A DNA stretch of 64,000 nucleotides, taken from positions 9,787,001-9,851,000 of the forward strand of contig NC_087110.1 of the NCBI RefSeq assembly GCF_963855985.1, in the 5' to 3' direction. Below, piece by piece: positions 1-11,900 of the stretch. A program made the position numbers and the translations under genes. This DNA is from Ostrinia nubilalis. Lineage: Eukaryota; Arthropoda; Insecta; Lepidoptera; Crambidae. The notes below the pieces were generated by a model that saw only the letters and a program-made list of their open reading frames with translations, had not been told where the DNA came from and ran no database searches. The first letter of the stretch is position 1, and each line of letters opens with the position of its first letter.

Positions 1-569
1 TCAGTACATAAAGGTTTTTTCAGCATTTTCAAATCAGAGTTTCATAAAATGCTGTGTTTAGATTAAGAATAAAAAGTTTGAAATCACATATTTGTTACAA
101 AGTACCTAGCTAAATATTGAATAACTGAAATGGTAAATTCATGAAGATTGATGAAAAAATTTTAATTTTGACGATAAAAAGACCTAAATAATTTGCTACT
201 CATACTGAGCAGAGACCAATTTGGTACAAGAATTTTATTATTATTGCTCTTTATGTTAATATTTTGTACATTCTATTTTTTTAGTACTTACCAAATAAAT
301 ATTTTTTTCTTTCTTCTTTAACATACACAATTTAATACAGTTTTTTTAATGTTACATACATTTATGTCTCTCGTGCCATGCTCCATTTTAGGTAACCTCA
401 TTCTGATTGACCTATCAGTTAACACATTGTTGGTTATTCATGATCTACACGGATATGTGAAGGCTTCGAACCGGTTGTCAACCTTGCGTTGTGGTTAGCA
501 TGGTCAGGTTTAATTTACCATTCGTATTAAACTTACATAGACCAACACAGTTTCCCAAAAGGCTGTGTA

Positions 570-735
570 CAGTTACATGGGACTATTGCCACCTCTCATT
601 CCCACCGCTGCAACTCCTGTGTAGCCAGGATCTACAGCTTGACCGCCAATAAACGCACAACCAATGAAGGTCAAGTTTGTCCCGAAGGAAAGTTAAACTG
701 TCATCGGACCCGCAGCGAAATTAATCAGAAGAACA
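570..735 (-). repeat. Dispersed repeat, inverted copy of 8172-8335
   Basis: The reverse complement closely matches the plus strand at about 8172-8335, including the shared stretch GGCTACACAGGAGTTGC. The two copies are 7.5 kb apart in opposite orientation. It is a dispersed retroelement piece of unknown class, not a duplicated exon, because the 8172-8335 copy is intronic. Confidence 0.7.
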
Positions 736-845
736 GGAGGAATGGAATGCTTCGGAATAGTGCTGAAAAGTAGAAACTCTAAACTCAGTCACTAAAAATA
801 TAAAATTAAAACTGAATTAAAAATATATTAAAAAATACCTAAAGT

Positions 846-1096
846 ACTGTTAATTATGAAAAATCTAAAACGTTAAAATAACGATATAGTTGTGGCCAAT
901 GAGTTGCTGTCATAGTGACATTGACAATACGTCAATGTCACACTAGGATCAAACGTCAGAATAGAGGGACGCGACGCGCGGAGACGACTCCGCGAGCTTT
1001 TGTGCTAAGTGATGAATTGTATCTAAAATAAGGCAATATAATGTGAAAGTTGAGTATCCAGTGTTTTATTTATGAGAATAGATCGACCGGCCTCTA
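846..1096 (+). repeat. Dispersed repeat, copy 1 of a 250-bp family
   Basis: Matches 62765-63002 over its whole length in the same orientation. Both copies share AGAATAGAGGGACGCG, a short GC-rich patch, TAAGTGATGAATTGTAT and the end CCGGCCTCTA. It has no coding capacity and no clear terminal inverted repeat; class unknown. Confidence 0.75.
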
Positions 1097-1524
1097 ATAG
1101 TACTTAATAGTTTTTACAGAACTATTTTTTTTTAAAAGTTCAATGCCAGAAAACATTAAAAAAACTCAAAGTTGTAGCGCTAGTTTGACAGATAATGCAT
1201 GAGCAAAGACACGGGAAACCCCTTATATCTGTGAGAATGTTGTTATAATCAAGTTTACAGCGTTATACATAGGTTCATTAATGTGTATAGTGTATAATGT
1301 GTAAACAAACGAGACGATGGTTAACAAAGCCAAACAATTATTTTGTCGTTAGGATGATTGCATTGACTAGTTACTAAATGTGATGTGATTAACTACATAA
1401 TAAGTAGGTACATAACTACTATTTTCTTTGATTCAGAAACAGTATCTGCAGGGTTTGAAAGAGAGATTTAGATAACGTCAAACAATTTTAATAAAAATTA
1501 AAAATCCTTATGGTCCATTATTTT

Positions 1525-1559
1525 GTCCAGCAGTGGACGTCATTTGGCTGAAACGAATG
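1525..1559 (+). repeat. RTE-like LINE 3' end, very short
   Basis: Contains GTCCAGCAGTGGACGTCAT followed by TTGGCTGAAACGA, the 3' terminal signature of the RTE LINE family repeated through this window. Only about 35 bp survive. Confidence 0.55.
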
Positions 1560-2147
1560 AATTTATTGTTTTTCTTGTCACTTTCATTTTTCATTTTTCA
1601 CCATTTCAGGCGATGCCGCAAAGTGTATTATTTAGCCAAGTTTTCGGTGCAATGCCTTTAGTGATTTTCACTGATTTTTGACGCAAATACACAATTTTTA
1701 TAACACAATATTAATAAATAAAAAATATTTCCAATTTAGTTTGCTAAAGTTAATGTAGACGCATTCCTTCGAGTGACGTCATATCGCCAGCGGCAAACTT
1801 ATCGCAAACGGATAGTAGTGACATAATTGACGTATCATAATATAAATTATATCCACTGACAAATAACTAGATACTTTATCGAAAACACGCCAAAAAACTT
1901 GTCACAAAGTAACACTATAAAATACAGTTTCACAAACCGCACACTTCCTTAAGCTTTGGCATTGGGCTGTTTTAGGAAACGTTAATGACATTGGCACACT
2001 ATATCCGTTTAGTATAGTTATTATAATAATGCATAAACTAGCTTAATAATGCATAATTAAACTAAACTTGGGGTTTTCCCAGCTGTAAATATTGTATTAA
2101 TCCTTTTAGAAATGAGGTAAAAAATCGTACCTTGAACTGTTCCTTCT

Positions 2148-2470
2148 TTGCTGAATATTTCAGAACTGGCTAAATATTTTGAAACTTTTATTAATAAAGG
2201 CGCACTTAGTTACTTATTTATCATTAATTTTCATAATAGCAGCATACGAAACATGCATAGTAATTATGTATATTCACCCTGTAAGGATATAGCTACTGAG
2301 TACTTACATAAAAACATATTTGTTCATCGCTTATTTTTCAGAATTTGCTAAATATTGTGAAACTTTTTCGAATAAGGGGCTCTAACATGGACATTGAGCT
2401 GGTTTCTTACCTTTATTTTTCAGAAATGGCTAAAGATTGTGAAAGCCTTATTAAAAAAAAGCGTCTCTTA
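2148..2470 (+). repeat. Degenerate three-copy direct repeat
   Basis: A motif of the form TTTCAGAA..GGCTAAA.ATTGTGAAA..TT recurs near 2157, 2337 and 2420, with variable spacing. Coding potential is not convincing and I cannot name the repeat. Confidence 0.45.
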
Positions 2471-2543
2471 CCTACATGGAATTCATTTGCTAAGTGCCGA
2501 TAAGAAATTCCGGCAAGGTTAATCAGCAACTGAACTGAAAACC

Positions 2544-2658
2544 AATTTGCAATTTAGTGCCTTAATTCCATGAAATACCAGCTATCTTTCTCTGCATTAA
2601 TTGATTTGCAATTTAGTGCTTAATTCCGTGAAATACTTATCTTTCTCTGTATTAATTG
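2544..2658 (+). repeat. Tandem duplication of a 57-bp unit
   Basis: Two adjacent units (about 2544-2602 and 2604-2658), each starting ATTTGCAATTTAGTGC and ending ATTAATTG, differ by a few substitutions and small indels. Confidence 0.8.
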
Positions 2659-3732
2659 AATGTAAACGCGGATATAGTCTACCGATAAATCTTACAATAC
2701 CAACAATACATTCCTTGTTGAGTCACACCGCCATAGTCCCTTCACTCGTTGACCTTACTTCCGTACAGCTTAATAGCTCTATCTGTCTTATTCTAACACG
2801 TTTTTGCGACATATCTCTGTCATTATCTAAAGTTATGGCAGAGGTTAATTTATCAATGTTATGGTAACATTTTATGGGTATGAAAACAGGTGGTATACAA
2901 GGTGTCCTTGAATAAAAGATCAAAGCGTGAAGAAGGAGTAGGTACTATACTTGAGAACAGATCCCAAACTTTTGAAATTGATTAAAAGCTGTGATTGTAA
3001 ATTGATAATTCTATGTCAAGCGACATGGTCAATAGTTATGAAAATGCTTAATGCACGAAAGTTACTGAAAATAACTTTTATTTGGTACAGTGATTTTTGG
3101 GAGTTATTTTATCCAAACGTTCAGAAATATAAAGAACATTCTTAAAACTCGTAACTTTCGGGAATATAATGAGCCCCATTATCCTTCAGTTACATTTACG
3201 GGGACACCCCCTACAGTTATGTAAATTTCGACCTTACCGACCCCTCAAAGGCTTTCGACACTATCAATCAACGACAAAATTAAGGTCAGTTGTCGGAAAT
3301 GTAAAATTCTTAGCGCTTGTCTCCATATCCTGTACATAATACGTATGCTGACTCAGATTAATGGTTATGGCGAAAATAGTAAACATTGGATAATAACTCC
3401 CACAAGGGTCAAACATAGGCCCCATTTTATTGCTTATGAAATTTAGTGGAAAAAACGTCTGATTGAGAAATGTAATTTTATGACTATGTGTGTCTCTTAA
3501 TATAAAAAATATAATTTGGGTAAATATTTTAGCGAAAAAAACAATTGATATGTTCTTATCATTTTTCATTCATTTTAGCTATAGTAGGTGACTATTAAAA
3601 TACATTTTCCGGTTCAATTTTGGATTAAGATCTCTATGTGTTTTTCAAGGCTCATCGCAACTGAATAAAGCACACAAATAATAATATTGGTATCGACACA
3701 ATGTGGAATAAGAGTGACTATTGTAGTAGCAA

Positions 3733-3819
3733 TCAATCGATCAACGTGGAAAGCATTGGGGGAGGCCTATGTTCAGCAGTGGACGTCCTATGGCTGAAAT
3801 GATGATGATGATGATGATT
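3733..3819 (+). mobile_element. RTE LINE 3' end
   Basis: Plus-strand 3' terminal piece of the lepidopteran RTE family. It carries the ORF C-terminus context (GGAAAGCATTGGGGGAGGCC), the signature CAGCAGTGGACGTCCTATGG and a (ATG)n tail. It is 5'-truncated as usual for LINE insertions. Confidence 0.85.
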
Positions 3820-4309
3820 GTAGTAGCTGTAGGTGCAGTAACACTTGCTATGTCGTTGTTAATTGAGTATAATTATAAACTTTTTACCAATATCAGCTTG
3901 CTTACCCAGCAGTTTACTTGACGATCGGTCATGGCTTTTGCGTGTTGGCTATCGGTAGATATTATCACTTTTTTACAACAACAACTATGCCACTATGGGA
4001 AAAACCCGCCAAGAATGTACAGTCGACGGCACATCGAACTTAATTTATTTCGAACTTATAATCTAAGGCCTAAAGTTTATAATCAATTGGGGTAGGTTTG
4101 TAGGTACTAATTGGGGAATCCGTTATTCCGTACCTTATTTTGGTTTGAATAGAAACTGGTTTAGCCGAATGGTTAACTAAACTGTTAAACCTGTTAAATG
4201 ACCAATTTAATCCAAATTCTTCTCTACAAGGAAAACCGACTTCAAAATCACGTAATGAGCCTTATCTACAAGATTTTGAAGTTTCTACAGTTATTTTTCT
4301 TTTACAATA

Positions 4310-5360
4310 GGGGAGAGGGGGGCATAGTGGAAGGGGTGGGCAAAGCGAAAAATTTGATTTTACCAACACTCTTTCACCCAACGGCACTCGTGCTTCACGT
4401 AAGCCAAGCACAGGGCCGACCAAGGTCATTGACCAAAATCAGTCCGGCTAGCGCCACCGAGCAGGCTACATGACTGCGCGATGTAGATCGAGTGAGTTTC
4501 TTACGAAATTCAAGGATTCTGGAGACTGGATATTATTGTGAAAAGTGAGTAGTGATGGTATTTTTATTATTTAAATCTAATATCTGTTTATCAAAGATTC
4601 CTTTGACATTTTGTAGATTAAACAAATTTTAATACTTTCTTAGTTATCAATTGAAATCTGTAATTATTATCTAAAAGGCAAAGTGGAAAAAATTACAAGG
4701 GGGCAAAGTGGAATTATTCCCACAAGGAAATATTTAATTTGTTTTTTTCAGATGGTTCATAATTATTACAAAAGTAAAACGAACCAAGGCTCATGGACAG
4801 AAGATAAAATGAGAAGAGCGATGGAGGAAGCGAGTCTTACTACGATTAGTTCGGCATCAAAAAATATGGTATCCTAATTGGAACTCTTCATTGTCATTTG
4901 AAATCTGGTGATGCATCGAAGAAGATTGATAGGTTTCGTCCAGTATTTTTCAAAAAAACTGGAGCAAAAAATATATGATCTTGCAGTAGTAAGGGACAAG
5001 GTTTTTTATGGCCTAAAACAGTTCCTAATTACCAAATAAGTTGTTTATGTTATTTCATTTAATTGACCTCATTAGCAAAATGCTCAAATATAGTAGATAA
5101 ACGCTTAATAAGTGCCTTTTTCACTTTGCCCAAAGTGCAATTCCACTTTACCCTTGTGATAAGGGCAAAGCGGAAAATTATAGACTATAAAAAAAAGTTA
5201 TTTTGTGCCAAAATAGTGAATAATTCGTAAATTTTTTTTAGAGTTATCTATAATACAATACTTGTAGTATCATTTCGATTAAAACTAGTCTTCGTAACTT
5301 ATCTGGTTCTTTTTATTTTTTCGATTGAAGTTAAGTACTCCACTATGCCCCCCCTTCCCC
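4310..5360 (+). mobile_element. Degenerate pogo-like DNA transposon
   Basis: The ends are inverted: GGGGAGAGGGGGGCATAGTG at the left and the complement of a near copy at the right, each flanked by TA (4308-4309, 5361-5362), the Tc1/mariner-type target duplication. A GGGCAAAGTGGAA-like motif recurs inside in both orientations (about 4350, 4676, 4700, 5118, 5163). An open frame near 4683-4877 encodes a piece resembling the N-terminus of pogo/CENP-B-type helix-turn-helix transposases (NYYKSKTNQGSWTEDKMRRA). The catalytic domain is not seen, so this is a non-autonomous relic. Confidence 0.6.
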
Positions 5361-5594
5361 TAAGCATTCCACTTATAATTAATTTACCACATAAAATATT
5401 AATTTTACCATAATTCTTGCAAGTTGGATGGCCCTTGGAGCTTGAAGCTCATTTATTCATCAGATTTACAATCAATAATGATCATCGTGAAAAAAATCTT
5501 TAGTATACCTCTCTGCCGACTTACCTACCTATAAGTATAAGTAGTAGATTTATGTTTCCGTACATGTAGAGCACCCTCTACGGAATAAAAAACA

Positions 5595-5863
5595 TTCATC
5601 ATCATCATCATTTCAGCCACAGGACGTCCACTGCTGAACCTAGGCCTCCCCCAATGACTTCCACATCGCACGGTTGGTAGCGGCCTGCATCCAGCGCCTT
5701 CCTGCTACCTTTATCAGGTCGGTCCACCTTGTGGGTGGACGTCCCACGTTGCGTTTTCCGGTACGTGGCCTCCACTCCAGAACCTTGCTGCCCCATCGGC
5801 CGTCAGTTCTGCGTACTATGTGCCCTGCCCATTTCCACTTTAGCTTGCTAATCCGTCGGGCTA
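5595..5863 (-). mobile_element. RTE LINE 3' fragment just upstream of FRRS1 exon 1
   Basis: Minus-strand RTE copy. It begins on the plus strand with the complement of the (ATG)n tail (CATCATCATCATTTCAGCC) and continues through the C-terminal ORF2 segment (GHIVRRTDGRWG, RPPTRW). It ends about 50 bp before the coding start of the FRRS1-like gene and so lies in the upstream intron or promoter-proximal DNA. Confidence 0.9.
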
Positions 5864-5913
5864 AAAAACATTGGACTAACATAACGTTTCGCATCTTTGC
5901 AGGTCACACAACC

Positions 5914-8900
5914 ATGCTGCCCAGGAAAAGAAGTACGATACTCCTGACTCTACTGGTTCTCATCAGGTCATCCGAGCAGTATAGCTCAGGAGCTCCCGCT
6001 GGGGTAAGCTATAATTTTACTTTATTAAACTTAAAACAAGGAGTGCTGGCACTTCAGGGGGCGTAGTGTGAGTTTAAGCACCCCCCTAGACAAAGCACTT
6101 TTTGATCGAATCGAAAATCGAATCCGTCAAAACTCCATACAAAAAAGAGGCTTTTCGACCACTTTTCGACTGGTTTGCGATTATAATTTGCACTTTGTCT
6201 AGACCCCCCGTTTAAGTCAAACGCATTCGATGTCGACTGCGTAAAAAAGTGACATTAAGGGTGAGTTGCACCACCTAACTTTGACCGTAACTATGACGAT
6301 AACCGGTGTTTTTTGTATGGAGTTTGACAGATTTTAGACGTTTGTCAAAGTTAAACAAAGATGGTGCAACCCACCCTAAATGTATGACGAATTGTACAGC
6401 GTCCCTAGGGAGTAGGGACGACATATTATTTTGATGTTAAACTCACACTAAGCCCTCAGATTAAACTTTTATGTTGCAAGTCACTCCTTTTATTGCTGTT
6501 TCCCTATAAACGTCCGTTCCGAATCCATGAATATAGGCTCGGAGTTCTCCCGGAGAAGTCAGAACTTACTTTAAAAATAGTTCTAGCTACGACTGTTGAA
6601 TACTTCGGACCATATTTTCAATTATTTTGATCGCACATAGCCAAACTACATAGATACTCTTAGAATAATTTACAACAAGTGCTTAGCTTGTTACCCGTCT
6701 ATCTACATAAATATCATACCTTTCACTTTGTATGAGTAACAGCTCGATGACAAATAAATAATATATTTTTTATCCTATCTTATAAAATTAGTATCCATAC
6801 CAATCAGCGCCTTTACAGTAGAACAATATTAATTATCTTAGTTTACAACGATTTTACCCTTTGCATAATTAATTAACAATAACATCAGGTTTTCCTTCTT
6901 GAGGTAATGTAAATATTTTACCTATTGTATTCTGTATCTTGTTCTTATAATTTGCATCCGATATCCATTTGGCATCATTTTAGAATCTTTTTTCCTCAAT
7001 AAAGTTGTCAAAGGCAGTAGTTTTAATACACATGTTTGTAAGCAAAGTAAAATTGTTTAAAAACAAACATGTTTTGATCAAAATACCAGGTCAAAATGTA
7101 AGTAGGTATGCGTTGTTTTGTAGTTTTCGTGTCAGTTTTACACAGAAATCGCTTCACAGAGCTAAGTACTTAATTAGGTAAGTACAGTCAGCCTTATACA
7201 CTCAACATCAAATAAATCGCACCTTCCGCGACGCGAACTTTAAAGATTTTCTTCTGACACAATCATGGTGTGAATGGTGTCCCATCAATATTGGTGTTAT
7301 TTGAAAACCCAATAAATATTCTTAAAGAAAAACACATTTAATTTCTTAATAAATGATTGACAAATATACCATAAATGTGACTTGAAAAGAGACCTCACTT
7401 TGAGCTCACCTCTGGGATCAATTAAACCAATGTTAATGGTTTTAAAACCAAATAATGATCTCACGTGTCCTCTTTAACAGATGGATGGCGATTAATCCCA
7501 ACTTAACAATTTTATAGCCATAAAAGTTAGCTTAAACGTAACTACCTATTTTTTGATGAAGTGACTCTGGATCCTTCTAAAGACTCATTTTTGGGGTAAA
7601 AACCTTTCCTTTAATGAAATGAAGTTTAGAACTAGGCTTTTAAATGGTGCCAATATTGGTGGGAAGTGGGGATGCATGTCGTTTGAAAGTGCTTGTCGCG
7701 GGAGGTGCGATTTATTTGACGTCGAGTGTAGTTAGTGACACCAAAAGTAGTCAAAAAGTTTGCAACACGTCTTTGTTACAATTGGAATAAAGATGTGCCA
7801 TTAACTTTTTGACCACTTTGAGTGTCACGAACTATTTGACTATGATTGTAACATAGGAAATAACGTTGAAACGAAGCGATTTCAAGTAGACGTTAGTGCT
7901 TTTCGTTTCGACTTTTGACGATTTGATTAAGATCGCAGGAAGCACCTGGAGTCAAACAGCGCAGGACCCGCCGCGTTGTTGCGGAAATCCTTAGGGGAGG
8001 CCTTTGTCCGAAACGAATAAAAAGCCGTTTTATTTTTGTACTAACGGGTTAAATACTGTCCGTGGTGTAGGTACTATGTCTTTTCATTAAAGTTACTTAA
8101 ACCTTTGTTTTGTCACCTGTCATTCGCTTTCCACTGGAGGGAAGTCGAACCATAACTTCAAACTCCTATGTTCTTCTGATTAATTTCCTCGCAGGTCCAA
8201 TTACAGTTTAAATTTTCCCCCGGGAAAAACTTGGCCTTCACTGATGGTGTTTTTATTGCTGGTCAAGCTGTAGATTCTGGCTACACAGGAGTTGCGGTGG
8301 GAACGAGAGGTGGGAATAATCCCGTGACAGGCTAATAATAACTTGTGGTGACGGCAGAGTATAATACATTTGTCACCAACCCCTACTCTTCCCGCGGGTG
8401 TCGTAAGAGGCGACTTAGGGACTGCATATCAAACAGAGAACGGGCAGCAGCGCTCTCTGAAAAACATGAATCTTTTAAACTGCGATCTCCTCTACCCACC
8501 TGCCAAGCGTGGGGATTATGGCAAAACCCTCCACTATAGTAGAGGAGGCTCATAGTCCAGCTGTGGACTGTAAAGGGCTGTTGATGATGATGATGATGAG
8601 GTTAAATAATAAAGTCTAATTTCAATTTCCAGGCGTGCAATGACCAGATGCCCCGACACGCGTCCATCCAGGCGCAGTCGACACCCCCTCCGTATGTCAT
8701 CGTGACGTCATCGTCGCAGGTCCGGCAAGGGGACTCCTTGAATGTCACGGTTGGCAGCCCTGCTGGTGCGCCAACGCCTATTGGAGGGTTTATACTACAG
8801 GCCAGGTCTATACAGGTAAGTTCTTAATACAAGTTGTTCAAGGATACGTTGCAAAAACTAACGCCCGTGTTCACAAACGATGCTTGCTTAAGTAAAGCAG

Positions 8901-11900
8901 AAAATCTAACGCACAGCGCTGAATAGAGCTCTGTGATTGGTTCGTGTGTCACCCTGTGCGTCCACGCGCACTGTGAGACTTCATAGTAATGTTTGTGAAT
9001 AAGGGTGTAAGAGTCAAGTCTTTTGCTTTTATAATTTTTGCGGGATTCTTAGTAGACATTTTTTTAAATTCATAACGAGGAATCTCTTGGCCTTGATCTC
9101 TTCTGATGGAAAGTGATGATCAGACCGAAGATGGAAGCGAGATTTACCCTCATCAACCTAAGTCCATCGAAACCCAGCGGTACATTTTGCCCCCTCTGTG
9201 AATGGAACTGGAACCTTTGGGTTCAAATCCTAATACCTACTAGTCAGCCTCATCAGCCTGTCACCAAAACTATTTATTTTGCATTGCTGATGGTGCATCA
9301 CTTGGAAGTCCCATGCCCGTTTTCACCATGAATCTCTAATTTTTAAGTGAAAACGGGCACTAGTCCCCTAACATTAGAAAAAAAAAACGGTGCAGAAGCG
9401 TAAAATCAAAACAAATATTTATTAACAGTTATTTGTAGTCTGCATCAGTCTCGCTTTCTTTGAGCACTGCGTGTGTAAAATCACCAATTACCATTCGAAT
9501 GGATCGTTCGGGTGGAAACAAACACATCTTTAAACAAGCATGACGGCAAATACTAAATATTGCTAATAGCTGCGAATGCGATTCTCAATAATTCTACTAC
9601 AGCAGAACCTTTAGAGAAATAAAGTAACGATAAAGTAGAAAGTTAAAAAGTATGAGTATCCAAATTAAAATTATGAGTCCTTTTTTTACCTTTCAGCCGA
9701 TTATATTTTAACAGTTAACGAAATTACAACTAGCCAAGCACCTAATTTATGACAACCTTTATTTACAACAAGGGACCGCCCGCGACGTGTGTTTCGTACG
9801 TGTGGACCCCGTTTTACAGCCTTCGGGGTTGAATTTTGGAAAATCCCATCTTTGTGAACGTTGTAACAACTACGTTGTAAAAGGAACCAACTGGTAGGGC
9901 CCAAAAGATAAGGAGACATGTAAAGTGCCCCATAAGGGCTACCTTTTCTTTTTTTATTATTTTCTATTGACGTTCATAAGTGCCACTTGTGGTCTAAACT
10001 GAATAAATATTTTTGATTTGAAAATATTTTTGATTTGATTTGATTTGAACCCCCATGCAAAATCTGAGACTCCTAGAACTTATAGTTTCTGAGATTTCGT
10101 GAGGAGTGAGTCAGTCAATCAGTGATCTTTCGTAGACAGCAAAAGGTGCTAAGCTTGCATCCTTTGAACCAGTGAAAGACAAGGTCTGTAATTTACCTTT
10201 TATTAAACACAACGGAGAAGCTCTTGGCCTGCATCTCACCTGATGGAAAGTGACAATAAAGCCGAAGACGCAAACTAGCTTCACTCCTCAACCTATATGA
10301 ATAAAGTTGCTTTTTCTTTTCCAGGACCCCGACGTGATAGTAGGCAAGTTCACCAGCCTGTCCGACCCAGTCAACACCCGCCTTACCACGTGCACCTTCG
10401 GTAATGACACGGCCACTCACTCCAATCCCTCGGATAAGGCAGCCCTCACGTTTCAGTGGGAGGCTCCCTCTGACTTCTTGGGAGGAGTGGAATTCAGGTA
10501 GGAGATAAAATTGCAATCAGCCCAAAATGACGACAATTGTTTTTATGGACTCTCAAACAACACATCACATTCTCTTGGTTATACAACCCTGTCAAGTTCA
10601 CTGCGCACCTTGCTGGAATGCGATTCTCCCTCGACATCTCCCCGCGTACGCCCCGTTCGTATCAGAGCGTCGATGTGACGTCACGGCCACTAGGTGCGCA
10701 GTTAACTCGACCAGGTTGTAAGGCCCAAATCGAACTCTTAAACACACTTTAGGTACCTACCTATAGTTAGGTAAGTAGGTACGTGGTTTCTTAAAGGGAA
10801 TGTAGTTAGCGAGTTGGCCTTTCTCTAATTGCAACCGGCCAGCAATGGTCGAAGTACTCGAATCGCAATTTAGATAGAATCCCCAGACAGAATGCATGTT
10901 TTTGTGTAATTTGTCGCCAATCTGGTTAGACATTTACATGTGTAAGCTTACCCTTAAAAGTAAGAATTAGTGTTTCGGAGGAATTTAGTGTTTTTAAAGA
11001 GGTCCGAAACGTTTTTCTACCTATAATGGTACCTATACGCAAAGTAGGTACCTACACTTCTTGCATCTACTGTAGTGAAATATTCTCACAGCACTCGAAA
11101 TCAGATCAGCAAGAACTTATTAAAAGAACTAATAACACTTTCCAGAGCAACAGTAGCTCAAAGCTACGCAACGTTCTGGAAGAACGTGGAATCCAAAGTG
11201 GTGGAGGTGGTGAACCGTAACACTGTGATCACCACCACGTCACCAGCACCTACCTTCCAGCCGACTACTCAAGCCGCGCCACCCGTGATCATGGAGAGCA
11301 GGGTAAGTTGACAAACAAGCCTTAGGAAAGAGGCCTTAGCTATAGACAAGCCTGCATTATCTACAAACAACATTGCATGCATACTTATCCATATCAATCA
11401 ATGAGTGCCGATGGGCCGAACCACTGACCCTTCAAAGCTCAGGTTTTCCTATTTTGAAGGTGAAGGAACAACCAGTTTGTTTAAACACGAAGTTTGTTAA
11501 TTAATGTGTTAAGATAACTTTGTACAAATAAACTATTTATAATTTATTTATCTTAGATCGCATAGATGCCTGCATCATTCCTATGATATTGGGATATTAA
11601 AGTTTATGAGAAACCTAGTATTTAAACTTCAAGTCAAAACTAAATCGCCGGCTATAATAAATGTAGGATGCTAAGTATCTTACTTACCTTAGTACTTAGT
11701 TCTTGCTAAAAGAAGATTAATGTCGTGTTTAAACTTGGGTTTCTCAAAGTTTATAATCTTATAACAGTAATAATAGGGATGTTTCCTGGGTCAAAAAGCA
11801 AGAGTTTTAATTAGTCCGTCAGTTAACTTATCAAAAAATACTCTACACTTATTTTTCACTTTTTCAAACTAATGAAAATTTAAAGAGATAAAGCGCGCCA

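Larger units (their letters stand above)
1..4309. other. Left flank without a recognisable gene
   Basis: AT-rich intergenic sequence with only short open frames, none of which resembles a known protein. It contains the dispersed repeats listed separately (570-735, 846-1096, 1525-1559, 2148-2470, 2544-2658, 3733-3819). Nothing else could be supported. A promoter or 5' non-coding exon of the FRRS1-like gene could lie here but cannot be located from sequence alone. Confidence 0.6.

Noticed and set aside
3264..3569. 101-codon open frame on the minus strand
   Set aside because: Low-complexity, hydrophobic and F/I-rich composition expected of AT-rich DNA; no recognisable motif or splice context.
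8195..8335. Possible extra exon of the FRRS1-like gene
   Set aside because: An acceptor-like site precedes it, but it matches an inverted copy at 570-735, has no in-phase donor, and exon 1 joins exon 2 at 8633 in perfect frame (GAPAG|ACNDQ, the Reeler start).
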